Shown here: piece after piece, positions 1-9,428 of the stretch
Layout: each line of letters opens with the position of its first letter
Position numbering within the stretch: position 1 is the stretch's first letter
From: Aliarcobacter butzleri
GTDB taxonomy: Bacteria > Campylobacterota > Campylobacteria > Campylobacterales > Arcobacteraceae
Assembly (NCBI RefSeq): GCF_900187115.1
Contig: NZ_LT906455.1
Span: 1,798,001 to 1,862,000 of the forward strand
Length of the DNA: 64,000 bases
Direction of reading: 5' to 3'
Translations under genes and position numbers: made by a program
Notes under the pieces: generated by a model
Databases searched by the model: none
What the model saw: only the letters and a program-made list of their open reading frames with translations
Told to the model about the DNA's origin: nothing

Positions 1-1
1 T

Positions 2-853
2 CCAAATAAAAAAGAGGCTCAAGAAGCTACAAATATAGATATAAAAGATGAAAATTCTTTAATAAATGCTTTAAAAGATTTAAAAGAAAAATGTGATTTA
101 GAAGTATCTCTTATAACTTTAAGTGAACAAGGAATTGCTATTTTTGATGAAAATCTTACTATAAAACCAACTGTTGCTAGAGAAGTTTATGATGTAACAG
201 GAGCTGGTGATACGGTAATTGCTTCAATTGCTTTTGCTTTAGGAAATGATTTAAATATAAATGAAGCTGTAAGTTTTGCAAATTTAGCAGCTGGTGTTGT
301 TGTAGGGAAACTTGGAAGTGCAACAACGACTTTAGATGAAATTTACGAATACGAATCAAGTTTACACAAATCAAATTCAAACTCTCATATAAAAACTTTT
401 GAAGAGATTGAAAAATTAGCAGCAAAACTTCATAATCTTGGTAAAAAAATAGTTTTCACAAATGGTTGTTTTGACATACTTCATGTAGGGCATGTAAAAT
501 ACCTAGAAGAAGCAAGAAGTTATGGTGATGTTTTGATACTAGGTTTAAACGCTGATAGCAGTGTAAAAAAACTAAAAGGTGAATCAAGACCTATAAATAA
601 TCAAGATGATAGAGCATATATTTTAGCTTCACTTGAAAGTGTAGATTATGTAGTTATTTTTGAAGAAGAAACTCCTTATGAGTTAATTAAATTAATTAAA
701 CCACATGTTTTAGTAAAAGGTGGAGATTATGAAGGTAAGGATGTTGTTGGTCAAGATATAGCAGATGAATTAAAATTAGTAAAATTTGTAGATGGAAAAA
801 GTACAACAAATACGATAAAAAGGATACAAGAAAATGAAAAGTGCAATAATTAA
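2..853 (+). CDS. hldE: Bifunctional heptose-7-phosphate kinase / heptose-1-phosphate adenylyltransferase, 5' end outside window
   Basis: This is the C-terminal part (about 283 residues) of the enzyme that phosphorylates D-glycero-beta-D-manno-heptose-7-phosphate and then adenylates it to ADP-heptose, the LPS inner-core donor. The frame is open from the first bases of the window, so the start lies upstream. The PfkB/ribokinase signature VTGAGDT near nt 193-216 marks the end of the kinase domain. The nucleotidyltransferase signature [12 protein letters not shown] near nt 460-495 begins the second domain. The stop overlaps the start of gmhA by 20 bases, so the two are translationally linked. Call is firm; only the N-terminus is unseen. 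Confidence 0.95.
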   Translation, partial: PNKKEAQEATNIDIKDENSLINALKDLKEKCDLEVSLITLSEQGIAIFDENLTIKPTVAREVYDVTGAGDTVIASIAFALGNDLNINEAVSFANLAAGVVVGKLGSATTTLDEIYEYESSLHKSNSNSHIKTFEEIEKLAAKLHNLGKKIVFTNGCFDILHVGHVKYLEEARSYGDVLILGLNADSSVKKLKGESRPINNQDDRAYILASLESVDYVVIFEEETPYELIKLIKPHVLVKGGDYEGKDVVGQDIADELKLVKFVDGKSTTNTIKRIQENEKCNN

Positions 854-1403
854 AGAGTTTTTAGCACATCAAGAAACAATAGCAAAAGTTATAGAAACTA
901 TGCAAGAGCCTTTAGAAAAAGCTTCAAAAATTGCAGTTGAAACTTTAAAAAATGGAAATAAAATCTTACTTTGTGGTAATGGAGGAAGCGCAGCAGATGC
1001 ACAACACTTTGCAGCAGAACTAACAGGGAGATATAAAACAGAAAGACGAGGATTACCAGGAATTGCTCTTACAACTGATACAAGCGCACTAACAGCTATT
1101 GGAAATGACTATGGATATGATAGAGTTTTTGATAGACAAGTTGAAGCTTTAGCTTCTAAAGGTGATTTACTTATTGGTATTTCTACTTCAGGAAATAGTA
1201 CTAATGTAATAAATGCATTAAAAGTAGCAAGGGATTTGGGTTGTAAAACTATTGGTTTAACAGGACGTGACGGAGGAAAAATGAACGAACTTTGTGATAT
1301 AAATTTAGTTGTTCCTTCAAATGATACTCCAAGAATACAAGAGATGCATATACTTTTTGAACACACAATTTGTCAAATTATTGATAATGAATTAAGCCAT
1401 TAA
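834..1403 (+). CDS. gmhA: Sedoheptulose-7-phosphate isomerase
   Basis: This cytosolic SIS-domain enzyme converts sedoheptulose-7-phosphate to heptose-7-phosphate, the first step of ADP-heptose synthesis. The 189-residue length is normal. The phosphate-binding loop CGNGGSAAD starts at Cys47. His58, Glu62, Gln169 and His177 sit where the metal/catalytic residues lie in E. coli GmhA (by recollection of the family). The gene starts inside the end of hldE, with AAGGATA upstream of its ATG, so the two steps of one pathway are co-expressed. Confidence 0.97.
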   Translation: MKSAIIKEFLAHQETIAKVIETMQEPLEKASKIAVETLKNGNKILLCGNGGSAADAQHFAAELTGRYKTERRGLPGIALTTDTSALTAIGNDYGYDRVFDRQVEALASKGDLLIGISTSGNSTNVINALKVARDLGCKTIGLTGRDGGKMNELCDINLVVPSNDTPRIQEMHILFEHTICQIIDNELSH

Positions 1404-1443
1404 CTATTGATAAACTAAATTAAAATAAAATTAAATTTTAAAT

Positions 1444-1470
1444 AAGAAGGTAGATTATTTCTTCCTTCTT
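1444..1470 (+). terminator. Weak hairpin after gmhA
   Basis: AAGAAGG (1444-1450) and CCTTCTT (1464-1470) form a 7-bp stem around a 13-base loop in the 89-base gap between gmhA and the next gene. No strong T-run follows, so termination is uncertain; the hairpin could instead be a leader structure of the downstream gene. Confidence 0.35.
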
Positions 1471-1492
1471 TAAACCAAAAATTTGAGGTTTT

Positions 1493-3391
1493 ATGAAACT
1501 TATAAAAGAACTTTTTAAAGTTTATCTGCTTTTTGTTGCTCTTTTTTTAATTGGAAGATTTTTTTTCTATCTGTTATATTTTGAAAGATTTAATGATATA
1601 TCATTTTCTGAATCTTTATTAACATTTATTTATGGATTAAGGATGGATACAATAGTTATTTGTATAATTCTTATTATTCCAACAATTTTTTTAGCTATTA
1701 CTCCAAAAATATTTTCAAATTTCATCTCAAAATTTTTAAATATTTATATTCTGTTTTTTTTACTAATTGCATTATTTATTGAATGTGCATCTTTTCCATT
1801 TTTTGTACAATATGATTTAAGACCAAATTATCTTTTTATTGAATATTTGGAGTATCCACAAGAAGTAACTTCTTTACTTTTTAAAGATTATAAATTTCAA
1901 TTTATTGCTGTTTTTATATTAATCATTGCAACAATTAGAATATATTCTAAATCAAAATTTATAAATTTTGAACAAGTATTTAAACAAAATTATATATCAA
2001 GAATTTTAATTCTTGCACCAATTTTATTAGTTTTGTTTTTAGGTATTCGTTCATCTTTAGGGCACAGACCTGTAAATATTTCCGATGCATTATATAGTAA
2101 AAATAGAGTTATAAATGAGATTACAAAAAACTCTTTGCATTCTCTTGGTTATGCTTATTATTCAAATAAAAAAGCTGAAAACAATATATCAAAATATGGG
2201 AAAATTGATATAAAAGAAGCATATAAAGTTGCTTCTTTGGCTATTGGTATTAATTACAAAGATGAAAAAAAACCTTTTTATAGAGAAGTTAAATCAAAAT
2301 TAGCTTCAAAAAAACAAAAAAATCTCGTAATTTTTATACAAGAAAGCATGGGTGCACAATTTACTGGATTTATAGGTAAACAAAACTTCACTCCAAACTT
2401 AGATAACTTAGCTCAAGACTATCTATCATTTACAAATTTATACTCGAATGGTACAAGAAGTGTTAGAGGTCTAGCCGCACTTACTAGTGGGACTTTGCCA
2501 ATTAATGGAATTGAAGTAATAAAAAGAAATAAGTCTCAAGAAGATTATTTTACTGTTGCTAGTTTATTAAAGCCTTATGGTTATAAATCAAGTTTTATTT
2601 ATGGTGGAGAAGCAAGGTTTGACAATATGAAAGGTTGGTATTTAGGAAATGGTTTCGATGAAGTAATTGAACAAAAAGATTTTACAAATCCAATTTTCAC
2701 TAGTACTTGGGGTGTTAGTGATGAAGATTTAGTCATAAAAGCAAATGAAAAATTCAAATCTTATTATGAAAATAATGAAAAATTTGTAAGTGTTATGTTT
2801 AGTTCTTCAAATCATATGCCTTTTGAACTTCCTGATGGAAAAATAGAATTTGAAAAAAATATTCCAAAAACTAGTGTAGAGAATGCAATAAAATATGCTG
2901 ATTTTGCTATAGGAAAGTTCTTTGAACTCGCAAAAAAAGAAGATTATTTCAAAGATACTGTTTTTGTAGTTATCGCTGACCATAATGTAAGAGTATATGG
3001 AGATCAAATAGTTCCAATTGATATGTTCCAAATTCCAGCTGTAATTGTAAGTAGTGATATTCCTCATCAAATATTTACTAATTTGACTTCACAAGCAGAT
3101 GTTTTAGCAACAGCATTGGATTTAATAGGTATTGACTTATCTTATCCAATTCTTGGAAACTCAATATTTAAAGATAATAAAAAAAATATCAATTTAATGA
3201 TTTTTGATGAAATTTATGCTTATAGAAAAGAAGATAAAGTTGCAATTTTAGTACCTAATATGCCAATAAAAACTTATTTATATAAAGATAAAAAATTAAT
3301 AGAAATAGAAAATGATTTAGTTTTAGAAAAAGAAGCTTTAGCTTTAATTTATGTTTTGGATGATATGTACAAAAATAAAAGTTATAAATAA
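1493..3391 (+). CDS. LtaS-like sulfatase-fold membrane phosphotransferase
   Basis: A 632-residue inner-membrane protein with about five N-terminal membrane helices (residues 1-210) followed by a periplasmic alkaline-phosphatase/sulfatase-fold domain. This is the layout of lipoteichoic acid synthase, OpgB and related head-group transferases. Likely metal and catalytic residues are present: Glu284 in QESMG, Thr321 in NGTRS, Asp496-His497 in IADHN. In a Gram-negative it cannot make teichoic acid; transfer of phosphoglycerol or phosphoethanolamine from phospholipid to a surface glycan is the inference. It stands alone between gmhA and the convergent waaF operon. A second paralogue lies at 21860-23863. 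Substrate unknown. Confidence 0.8.
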   Translation: MKLIKELFKVYLLFVALFLIGRFFFYLLYFERFNDISFSESLLTFIYGLRMDTIVICIILIIPTIFLAITPKIFSNFISKFLNIYILFFLLIALFIECASFPFFVQYDLRPNYLFIEYLEYPQEVTSLLFKDYKFQFIAVFILIIATIRIYSKSKFINFEQVFKQNYISRILILAPILLVLFLGIRSSLGHRPVNISDALYSKNRVINEITKNSLHSLGYAYYSNKKAENNISKYGKIDIKEAYKVASLAIGINYKDEKKPFYREVKSKLASKKQKNLVIFIQESMGAQFTGFIGKQNFTPNLDNLAQDYLSFTNLYSNGTRSVRGLAALTSGTLPINGIEVIKRNKSQEDYFTVASLLKPYGYKSSFIYGGEARFDNMKGWYLGNGFDEVIEQKDFTNPIFTSTWGVSDEDLVIKANEKFKSYYENNEKFVSVMFSSSNHMPFELPDGKIEFEKNIPKTSVENAIKYADFAIGKFFELAKKEDYFKDTVFVVIADHNVRVYGDQIVPIDMFQIPAVIVSSDIPHQIFTNLTSQADVLATALDLIGIDLSYPILGNSIFKDNKKNINLMIFDEIYAYRKEDKVAILVPNMPIKTYLYKDKKLIEIENDLVLEKEALALIYVLDDMYKNKSYK

Positions 3392-3409
3392 AACTTAGAA
3401 AATTTATTT

Positions 3410-4348
3410 TTATAGTTTTACAATTACATTTAAAACATCAACAGCTGTAATATCTTTCATACAGTTATGATGTTTTAATGGACAAACTCTTTTCATACAA
3501 GGTGCACAATCCAAATTCTTTGTCACAATTTCTCCATTTGGATTATTCCATTGATTTGTTTCAGTAAATTTTGTAGGACCAAAAATTGCTATTGTCTTCA
3601 CCTTATAAGCAGCTGCAATATGCATCGGACCACTATCATTTGTAACAAATAAATCAAGTCCAGCAATTTTTTCAATAAGTTCAGGAATTGTAGTTTTACC
3701 AGCTAAATTTTGGTAATTTGTTATTCCTTTTGAAACTAATTCAGTTTCTATATCTTTTGCAATATTAGTTTCTGCTGGTCCTCCAAAAATTACGATATCA
3801 TATTTTTTTGACATCTCAATTGCAATTTTTGCAAACTCTTCTGGGTACCATCTTTTTGCACTTCCATAAGTGGCACCTGGATTTATTCCTAAAGTTGGTT
3901 TACCATAATTAAAAGGTTTAAAATAAAGTTTTAAATCCCCTACTTCATTTTGCAAATTTAAAACTTTATTTACAAAATCATTATATCTAATACATAAATG
4001 TATCTCTTTTTTTGTAAGACGTCTATAATTAAACTTTTTCTTTGCTTTTATAAAAAACATCATAAATTTAGAAGAGATACTTCTTCTAAATGAAATTGCT
4101 AAATCAACTCTTCCGATACTTTTTGCTAAAGAAATAAGATTTTTATATCTATTTCCACTTTTTTTTGTATCATCAACTATTACTCTTTTTATATTCGGAT
4201 AACCTTGAAAAGCTTGAGTTGAAACAAAAGATCCCAAAAGTGTAATTTGAGCATCGGGATATGTTTTTATCAAATTTTCTATTGCTGGTGTTGCCATAAT
4301 AGCATCTCCCAACCAAGAAGGTATTTCTATAAATATTTCTTTAATCAT
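3410..4348 (-). CDS. waaF: ADP-heptose:LPS heptosyltransferase II
   Basis: A GT9 enzyme that adds the second heptose to the LPS inner core on the cytoplasmic face of the inner membrane. 312 residues. Family motifs are clear: N-terminal IPSWLGDAIMATPA, a central NPGATYGSAKRW loop, FGGPAE, and C-terminal NDSGPMHIAAA followed by IFGPT. A Cys-containing tail (CAPCMKRVCPL) is also typical of WaaF. It is the last gene of a leftward operon and overlaps its upstream neighbour by 8 bases. Assignment over other GT9 subtypes rests on the SWLGD and GSAKRW motifs. Confidence 0.9.
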   Translation of the reverse strand: MIKEIFIEIPSWLGDAIMATPAIENLIKTYPDAQITLLGSFVSTQAFQGYPNIKRVIVDDTKKSGNRYKNLISLAKSIGRVDLAISFRRSISSKFMMFFIKAKKKFNYRRLTKKEIHLCIRYNDFVNKVLNLQNEVGDLKLYFKPFNYGKPTLGINPGATYGSAKRWYPEEFAKIAIEMSKKYDIVIFGGPAETNIAKDIETELVSKGITNYQNLAGKTTIPELIEKIAGLDLFVTNDSGPMHIAAAYKVKTIAIFGPTKFTETNQWNNPNGEIVTKNLDCAPCMKRVCPLKHHNCMKDITAVDVLNVIVKL

Positions 4349-5402
4349 TTTTTTTAATCATCTCTTTAAAAGCATAAAATTGAGGATATTTTATAATTTC
4401 TCCTCCTCTATTATCAACCAATCCATATCCTGGAGCAATTAGTTGATGCCAATAAACTCTTTTTATTTTTTTACTTTTTTTTGCTATTTCAAAATACTCT
4501 AACATATATTTTGTATATTCTTCATTTGAAACACACTCTTTTTCACTTGTAGGAGCATAAGGCACTCTGTTTTTTATAGGCCAGTTAACTTCAGTTATAT
4601 ATATTTCATTTTTACATTTTGGACTTAATTTTACTAAAGAAAAAAGTAAGTCAATTTTATTTTTAAAATCAAAAAAAAGATATTGTTTGTTTTTTGCACT
4701 TCCTCGTCTATCTACATAAAGTAAAGAGCTAACTATATCATATTTTATATCTTCAAAATTAAACATAGCTCTAACATTATAGTAGTATTCAAAGTCAATA
4801 ACACTAGGTCCTAAAAGTTTTATATTTGGAAATTTTTCATCTTTTAAATTTTGAGCTACTTTATAGAAATTTACATACTCTTTTACGCTAAAAAACCCCC
4901 ATTTTGCACGATTTATTGTAGTTGCTATTTGAAATTCGCTTACAAAACTGCCAAATTTTATAAAAATTAGTTCCAAATTTTCTTTTAAAAGTTTGTGATT
5001 TTCTATATTTTCTCTATCTTGCATGATATTTAATAAAATATTCTTTTTTGATATTTTATTAAAACTTTGGGCAAAATCAACATAAGAATCAATATTTTTT
5101 ATATCGCATAATGGCAATCTAATTATTAAGTTTTTTACTTGAAGTTCTTCTACTAATTCAACTTGACAATTGCCTTTATCAAGATTCACTCCTAAGCCAT
5201 AAAAATCGTCATTTGAGAATTTAACTTTTCCTTTAAAAAATTTCATAAAAAGTATTGCCATAGGTAGAATAAAAAAAGAACTGATAAAAAGCTTTATAAA
5301 ATCTTTTAAATGCTTTTTTCGCATAGCTTTCTTGTAAGCTTTATCTTTAATAACTTGAGGTTGATCAGAGTAATTATCCCAAACAAAAAAATTTTTATTC
5401 AC
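4341..5402 (-). CDS. Membrane-anchored glycoside-hydrolase-like protein
   Basis: 353 residues with one membrane segment near residues 37-56 and then a soluble domain that reads like a clan-A (GH5/GH39-like) TIM barrel. The strand-7 region EIYITEVNWP puts Glu271 where a nucleophile would sit. In the expected acid/base region (FQIATTINRAKWG, from about residue 157) I see no clear Glu in the NE position, so it may be inactive or use another residue. It lies between two GT9 genes, overlapping both by 8 bases, so it is co-made with heptosyltransferases. Function unknown: glycan trimming, or binding of the growing core. Confidence 0.6.
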   Translation of the reverse strand: MNKNFFVWDNYSDQPQVIKDKAYKKAMRKKHLKDFIKLFISSFFILPMAILFMKFFKGKVKFSNDDFYGLGVNLDKGNCQVELVEELQVKNLIIRLPLCDIKNIDSYVDFAQSFNKISKKNILLNIMQDRENIENHKLLKENLELIFIKFGSFVSEFQIATTINRAKWGFFSVKEYVNFYKVAQNLKDEKFPNIKLLGPSVIDFEYYYNVRAMFNFEDIKYDIVSSLLYVDRRGSAKNKQYLFFDFKNKIDLLFSLVKLSPKCKNEIYITEVNWPIKNRVPYAPTSEKECVSNEEYTKYMLEYFEIAKKSKKIKRVYWHQLIAPGYGLVDNRGGEIIKYPQFYAFKEMIKKND

Positions 5403-6315
5403 TAATTAACTCTTTTAATCTGTTTTCTATTTTTTCATAATCTTCTTTTGTATAATCAAAATTAATCATAAAATTGTTTTGATTTTCTTCATTACTTATA
5501 GTTGCCCATCTTTTACTACTTGCAAATAAAGAATCTCCAAAAAACGATAAAGTTTTTGTATTTGTTGCTCCTGCAAGGTGCATAGGTCCCGTTGAAGTGC
5601 TAATAAATAGATAACTTGAAGCCAAATATTTAGTAAATTCATACAAAGAAACTTTTGAATCAAAAATTGTTGCTTTAAAATCAAGTTTATTTTTTATATA
5701 TTCTTTAGAAACACCATCATCTGGTCCAAAACTAAAAACTATTTCATAATTACTATCTTTAATACTTCTTGCTAAATTTATATAATCATCTAATCTTAGA
5801 TTTCCATCACTACTTCCACCAAATCCAACATGAAAAATTACCCTTTTTTCTCTTTCTACTTTAATATCTAAAAGTGGTTTAGTAAAATCAAGTTTTATAT
5901 CTGGATATATTTTTTTTGCCAAATCAAGATTATATCTCCACTCTGTTTTTGCAACTTGACTTCTTCTTTGTTTTACTCTTTTATTAAAAAAAAGTTGTGC
6001 TATTTTAGTAGCTGGCGCTACTCTTTTTTTTATACCACTTTTAAAAAGAAGTTTTCCTAGTGTTATATCAATATACGCACTAATACTGGCATCAAATTTT
6101 TTTTCTTTTATCTCTTTTAATGTTTTTGATAAATTATTTTTATCAAATAAAATAACATCATCTATAAAATCGATATTTTTTGCAAAATCAAAATTTACTT
6201 TTGATACAAGTGCTGTCAATTTTGTATTAGGATATTGCTCTTTAATAGCTTTAAAAAGAGGTAAAGTTACGACAAAATCACCTATTTTATCGTGTCTTGT
6301 TATTAGCAAATTCAC
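5395..6315 (-). CDS. GT9 heptosyltransferase-family protein
   Basis: 306 residues with the GT9 layout: N-terminal ITRHDKIGDFVVTLPL, a central FHVGFGGSSDGNLR loop, and C-terminal STSTGPMHLAGA with SFFGD. It is probably an LPS core heptosyltransferase III (WaaQ-like), because WaaF is in the same operon and WaaC is at 25909. It overlaps the downstream gene by 8 bases and its ATG abuts the end of the upstream kinase-like gene. Which heptose it adds cannot be told from sequence. Confidence 0.8.
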   Translation of the reverse strand: MNLLITRHDKIGDFVVTLPLFKAIKEQYPNTKLTALVSKVNFDFAKNIDFIDDVILFDKNNLSKTLKEIKEKKFDASISAYIDITLGKLLFKSGIKKRVAPATKIAQLFFNKRVKQRRSQVAKTEWRYNLDLAKKIYPDIKLDFTKPLLDIKVEREKRVIFHVGFGGSSDGNLRLDDYINLARSIKDSNYEIVFSFGPDDGVSKEYIKNKLDFKATIFDSKVSLYEFTKYLASSYLFISTSTGPMHLAGATNTKTLSFFGDSLFASSKRWATISNEENQNNFMINFDYTKEDYEKIENRLKELISE

Positions 6316-7064
6316 TATTTTTTACCTCTAATTTTTCTTTTAAATTCTACAAAATCTTTTAGTTTTTTATCACATTTTTTCAAAATATCAATAGCTATTT
6401 TTTCATCATTTTGTGATAATCTTGCATACTCAGTTGCAATTAATTTTAAACTATCTTCATCTAACCATAATTTTGCAAAATTATCTAAACCAGTTTCTAA
6501 ATCAATATTTTTAAATTCCATTCTATTTATATCAACCACACTAAAATCATATTCATCATTTTTATTTTTAAAAACTAATATATTACCAGCTGAATAATCT
6601 TTGTGATAAACACTATTTTTATGTAAATTATAAGTAAATGCAACAAATCTTTTTATAATTAATTCTCTATCATTTAACATCGTATTTCTTAATGGCTCAC
6701 GAATAGTAAATAAATAATCCAATTTTTCACTAATAAAAAAACTTTCTTTAAATAAAAAGTTTTGATAAAACTCTATATAACCTATCGGAGTTGGAGTGTT
6801 TATATTTAAATTAATAAGTTTTACAGCATTTTCATAAGATTTCTTTGCTTTTGAATCTCTAAAATATGCATAAACAACTTGATTTATAATATTTGGAATT
6901 TTAAAAGCTTTAACAACTGTTTGAATATTTTTATATTCTATAACTTTTAATTCATTTCTAGCTTTGTGAATAGTATTTGAATTTTGTTTAAAAAAATTTT
7001 TAATATTTAACAAAAAATCTTTAATATTTTCATAATTTTTATTTAATTGATATTTTATATTCAA
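6315..7064 (-). CDS. Kinase-fold protein of the Kdo/heptose kinase (InaA/WaaP) type
   Basis: Predicted LPS core sugar kinase of about 249 residues. The catalytic loop reads YHKDYSAGNIL, with Asp and Asn in the HxDxxxxN pattern, and VVDINR follows as the DFG-like metal motif. It is the first gene of the leftward heptosyltransferase operon. I place the start at the TTG at 7064, which has AAGGGG six bases upstream, rather than at the TTG at 7100, which has no ribosome site. That ribosome site lies in a hairpin (see 7071-7088). Substrate (Kdo or heptose) is inferred from context. Confidence 0.72.
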   Translation of the reverse strand: MNIKYQLNKNYENIKDFLLNIKNFFKQNSNTIHKARNELKVIEYKNIQTVVKAFKIPNIINQVVYAYFRDSKAKKSYENAVKLINLNINTPTPIGYIEFYQNFLFKESFFISEKLDYLFTIREPLRNTMLNDRELIIKRFVAFTYNLHKNSVYHKDYSAGNILVFKNKNDEYDFSVVDINRMEFKNIDLETGLDNFAKLWLDEDSLKLIATEYARLSQNDEKIAIDILKKCDKKLKDFVEFKRKIRGKK

Positions 7065-7070
7065 TTTATT

Positions 7071-7088
7071 CCCCTTGTAATAAAGGGG
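7071..7088 (-). promoter_or_regulatory. Hairpin sequestering the ribosome binding site of the kinase gene
   Basis: Read on the minus strand, CCCCTT, six loop bases and AAGGGG form a 6-bp, GC-rich stem. The 3' arm is the Shine-Dalgarno sequence of the TTG start at 7064. GC-rich tracts are rare in this DNA, so the perfect pairing stands out. It would limit translation of the first gene of the operon. Confidence 0.5.
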
Positions 7089-7159
7089 ATATTTTAGCAA
7101 AAATTACATATTTTTAAATTTAATCAATACTGTTTAAGCGAATATTACAAATATATTTA

Positions 7160-7165
7160 TATAAT
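7160..7165 (+). promoter_or_regulatory. Candidate -10 box for the EptA-like gene
   Basis: TATAAT about 34 bases before the ATG at 7199, in an AT-rich divergent region. A good ribosome site (GGAGGA) follows at about 7185. No -35 is evident, as is usual in this phylum. Confidence 0.4.
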
Positions 7166-7198
7166 TTCTACTTTTATTTTAATTGGAGGATAATATAA

Positions 7199-8845
7199 AT
7201 GAAAAATAATTTTTCTAAATTTGCTTATAACCTTTTGTTATCTTTTATAATAACAATACTTTTTATATGTTTTGAACAAATCTTTAGAATTTATAATAAC
7301 ATTTTAGTTTTTAATTTAGATATTAAATCTTTTATTGAACAACTAATTTTAAACTTAGCTATAATCTCTATCATAAAAAGTAGAGCTATATTTGTAATAT
7401 ATATTATTTTAGCAATATTTGCATGGTTTCAACTTTTACACTTTTCATATTTTGGAACTTGGATTTTTCCTTTAGAATATATGTTGTTCTTTACAAAATT
7501 TAAAGAAGTATTTGATACATTTAAATCTGTTACGAGCATAATTATTATTCCAACAATCATGTTTTTTATATTATTAGTTTGTATTTATTATTTATTAAAA
7601 ATAAGTGAAAATAAAAGATTAAAAGTTCCTTATTTATCTTATTTTTTAATTATTGCAATTTTTATAAATCCTATTAGCTTATATGTAAAAGACAATACTA
7701 GAAAAGGTCATCGTCCTTCAGTCGAATATTATCCAATTAAAAATTCATATTTATCTATTAGTCATCTTTTTGCGATTATTTTACCCAAAAAGTTTATATC
7801 ACATTATAGTGGATTAGAACAACCAATTGTCTCAACTCCAAATCTTATTTTAAAAAATCCTAACATCAATATTATTGTAATTATGGGAGAGAGTGCAAAT
7901 AGAAATTTTATGTCTTTATATGGTTATCATATAAAATCAACTCCTTACTTGGATACTTTGAAAAATGATAAAAATTTTATTTACAAAAGTGCTATATCAT
8001 CAGGAGTTGTAACAGATGTTGGAATTCCTAATTTTTTTAATATGATAAAACAACCAGATGGTGTTCCTCAAGCAATTTCACAAAATACTTGTTTATTTAA
8101 AATGGCAAAAGAAAATGGTTTCCAAACATATTTTTACTCAGCACAAGCACGAAATCAGTTAGCTCAGCTAAAAAGCTATCTTTGTACTAATTTTATTGAC
8201 GATTATTTTGATGGTACAAATTTAACTAAAGAGGCAAGCACACCTGCACTTGATGAATATTTAATTACAAAGATAGATGATATTGATTTTTCAAAACCAA
8301 GTTTCATAGCACTTCATCAAAGAGCCTCTCATAGTCCATTTTATGATACATATCCTAAAGAATTTGAAATATACAATAAAGAAAATATTGAAGATAAAAC
8401 TTTAAGTCAAACTCTTATTGACTATCTAAATTCAGTTCGATACACTGATCATGTTATAGAAAATATTATCAAAAAAATAAGTGAAAAAACAGATCGTCCA
8501 ACATATTTTATATTTACTTCTGATCATAGTACAAGTATAGAAAAAAATAGAAATGGACATGGAAGACTTGATTTTGATTCTGTTTGGCAGATTCCTTTTT
8601 TTGTCTATGGAATAAATAATCCAAAAGATTTAAATAACAATTTTCAAGATTTTCCATATATTTCACATTATCAAGTTGGAGATTTAGTAAGTTATCTTTT
8701 AGGATATCAAAAACACTATGATTACTTTAATACTAAAGAAGATTATTATGTTTGTGGGGCCGATATTTCTGGATTTGATGGAATTCTAAGAATCTCTTTT
8801 GATGAAAAAAACGATCTAACAAAAGATTTTGATTTTATAAAGTAG
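7199..8845 (+). CDS. EptA-like phosphoethanolamine transferase
   Basis: 548-residue inner-membrane enzyme that moves phosphoethanolamine from phosphatidylethanolamine to lipid A, core or another acceptor. Five membrane helices occupy residues 1-165 or so and a periplasmic sulfatase-fold domain follows. Expected active-site residues are visible: Glu231 in MGESAN, Thr272 in VVTDVG, Asp442-His443 in TSDHS, and a later His in NGHGRLD. It is a single-gene unit between divergent and convergent neighbours, closed by a strong hairpin. Such enzymes give resistance to cationic peptides in relatives. Acceptor (lipid A, core or flagellar protein) not decidable here. Confidence 0.85.
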   Translation: MKNNFSKFAYNLLLSFIITILFICFEQIFRIYNNILVFNLDIKSFIEQLILNLAIISIIKSRAIFVIYIILAIFAWFQLLHFSYFGTWIFPLEYMLFFTKFKEVFDTFKSVTSIIIIPTIMFFILLVCIYYLLKISENKRLKVPYLSYFLIIAIFINPISLYVKDNTRKGHRPSVEYYPIKNSYLSISHLFAIILPKKFISHYSGLEQPIVSTPNLILKNPNINIIVIMGESANRNFMSLYGYHIKSTPYLDTLKNDKNFIYKSAISSGVVTDVGIPNFFNMIKQPDGVPQAISQNTCLFKMAKENGFQTYFYSAQARNQLAQLKSYLCTNFIDDYFDGTNLTKEASTPALDEYLITKIDDIDFSKPSFIALHQRASHSPFYDTYPKEFEIYNKENIEDKTLSQTLIDYLNSVRYTDHVIENIIKKISEKTDRPTYFIFTSDHSTSIEKNRNGHGRLDFDSVWQIPFFVYGINNPKDLNNNFQDFPYISHYQVGDLVSYLLGYQKHYDYFNTKEDYYVCGADISGFDGILRISFDEKNDLTKDFDFIK

Positions 8846-8864
8846 CAAATTCTTTGCTACTTTT
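8839..8864. terminator. Bidirectional terminator between the EptA-like and YrbL-like genes
   Basis: AAAGTAGCAAA (8839-8849) and TTTGCTACTTT (8853-8863) form an 11-bp perfect stem with a TTC loop. The stem is flanked by T-runs on both strands and sits exactly between two convergent genes. The left arm includes the stop codon of the EptA-like gene. Confidence 0.85.
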
Positions 8865-9420
8865 ATAAATATTTTTTAATAAATTTATCCCATCTTCTAT
8901 TTATTCTTTTTCTTGCAAAATATGGTATTTTATTTGGAAGAGTAAAATAACTAACATCACCTAATCCATCAATTAATACTAAATCAAAATCTGTTTCACT
9001 ATTTTTTCTAAGAAGTATATTTTTAGGCATCATTCCATAATTAAAAATTATACAATTATCTAAAAAATATTGCTTATATTCTTCTAACTCTTTTTTATAT
9101 TTTAAAACACCATCCTTTTTTAAATAATATTCAAATGTTTTAGAAACTTCACCATCAAAATCTCTTATAAGTTCAACAACAAATCCAGCTCCTTTGTCTG
9201 TTTTAACTTCACCAAAATATTTTGGAAGATGTTTAAAATTTATCATTCTTCTTTTTTCTAATTCTTTATAATAATTTACTTCTAACTTAGTTTGTTTGCT
9301 CTCTTTTCTATTATTATTTTCATATGTAATTTTTATTGCTTTATTTTTATCTTCAGGATGAATATAACAAGCTCTTTCATTTCCTTTTCCAACAAAATCT
9401 TCATCTTTTAATATTATCAT
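8863..9420 (-). CDS. YrbL-like kinase-fold protein
   Basis: 185 residues resembling the PhoP-regulated YrbL family, a small kinase-fold group common in LPS loci. Features seen are an N-terminal LVGKGNERACY-type glycine loop (here GKGNERACYIHP), Lys residues in KAIKI, a central PKYFGEV, and the NYGMMPKNILL/LVLIDGLGD pair at the catalytic-loop and metal-loop positions. It is the last gene of the leftward GT2-GT4-MBOAT-SGNH operon, with a good ribosome site (TAGGAG). A second member lies at 15829-16419. Biochemical role is unknown; phosphorylation of a core sugar is a guess. Confidence 0.75.
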   Translation of the reverse strand: MIILKDEDFVGKGNERACYIHPEDKNKAIKITYENNNRKESKQTKLEVNYYKELEKRRMINFKHLPKYFGEVKTDKGAGFVVELIRDFDGEVSKTFEYYLKKDGVLKYKKELEEYKQYFLDNCIIFNYGMMPKNILLRKNSETDFDLVLIDGLGDVSYFTLPNKIPYFARKRINRRWDKFIKKYL

Positions 9421-9428
9421 TTTATCTC

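Noticed and set aside
1493-3391. Lipoteichoic acid synthesis
   Set aside because: The fold matches LtaS, but the organism is Gram-negative by its LPS genes; a head-group transferase for another acceptor is the sensible reading.
3392-3409. Terminator between the convergent LtaS-like and waaF genes
   Set aside because: Only a loose AT-rich near-palindrome (TATAAATAAA / TTTATTTTTATA) is present, without a defined stem.
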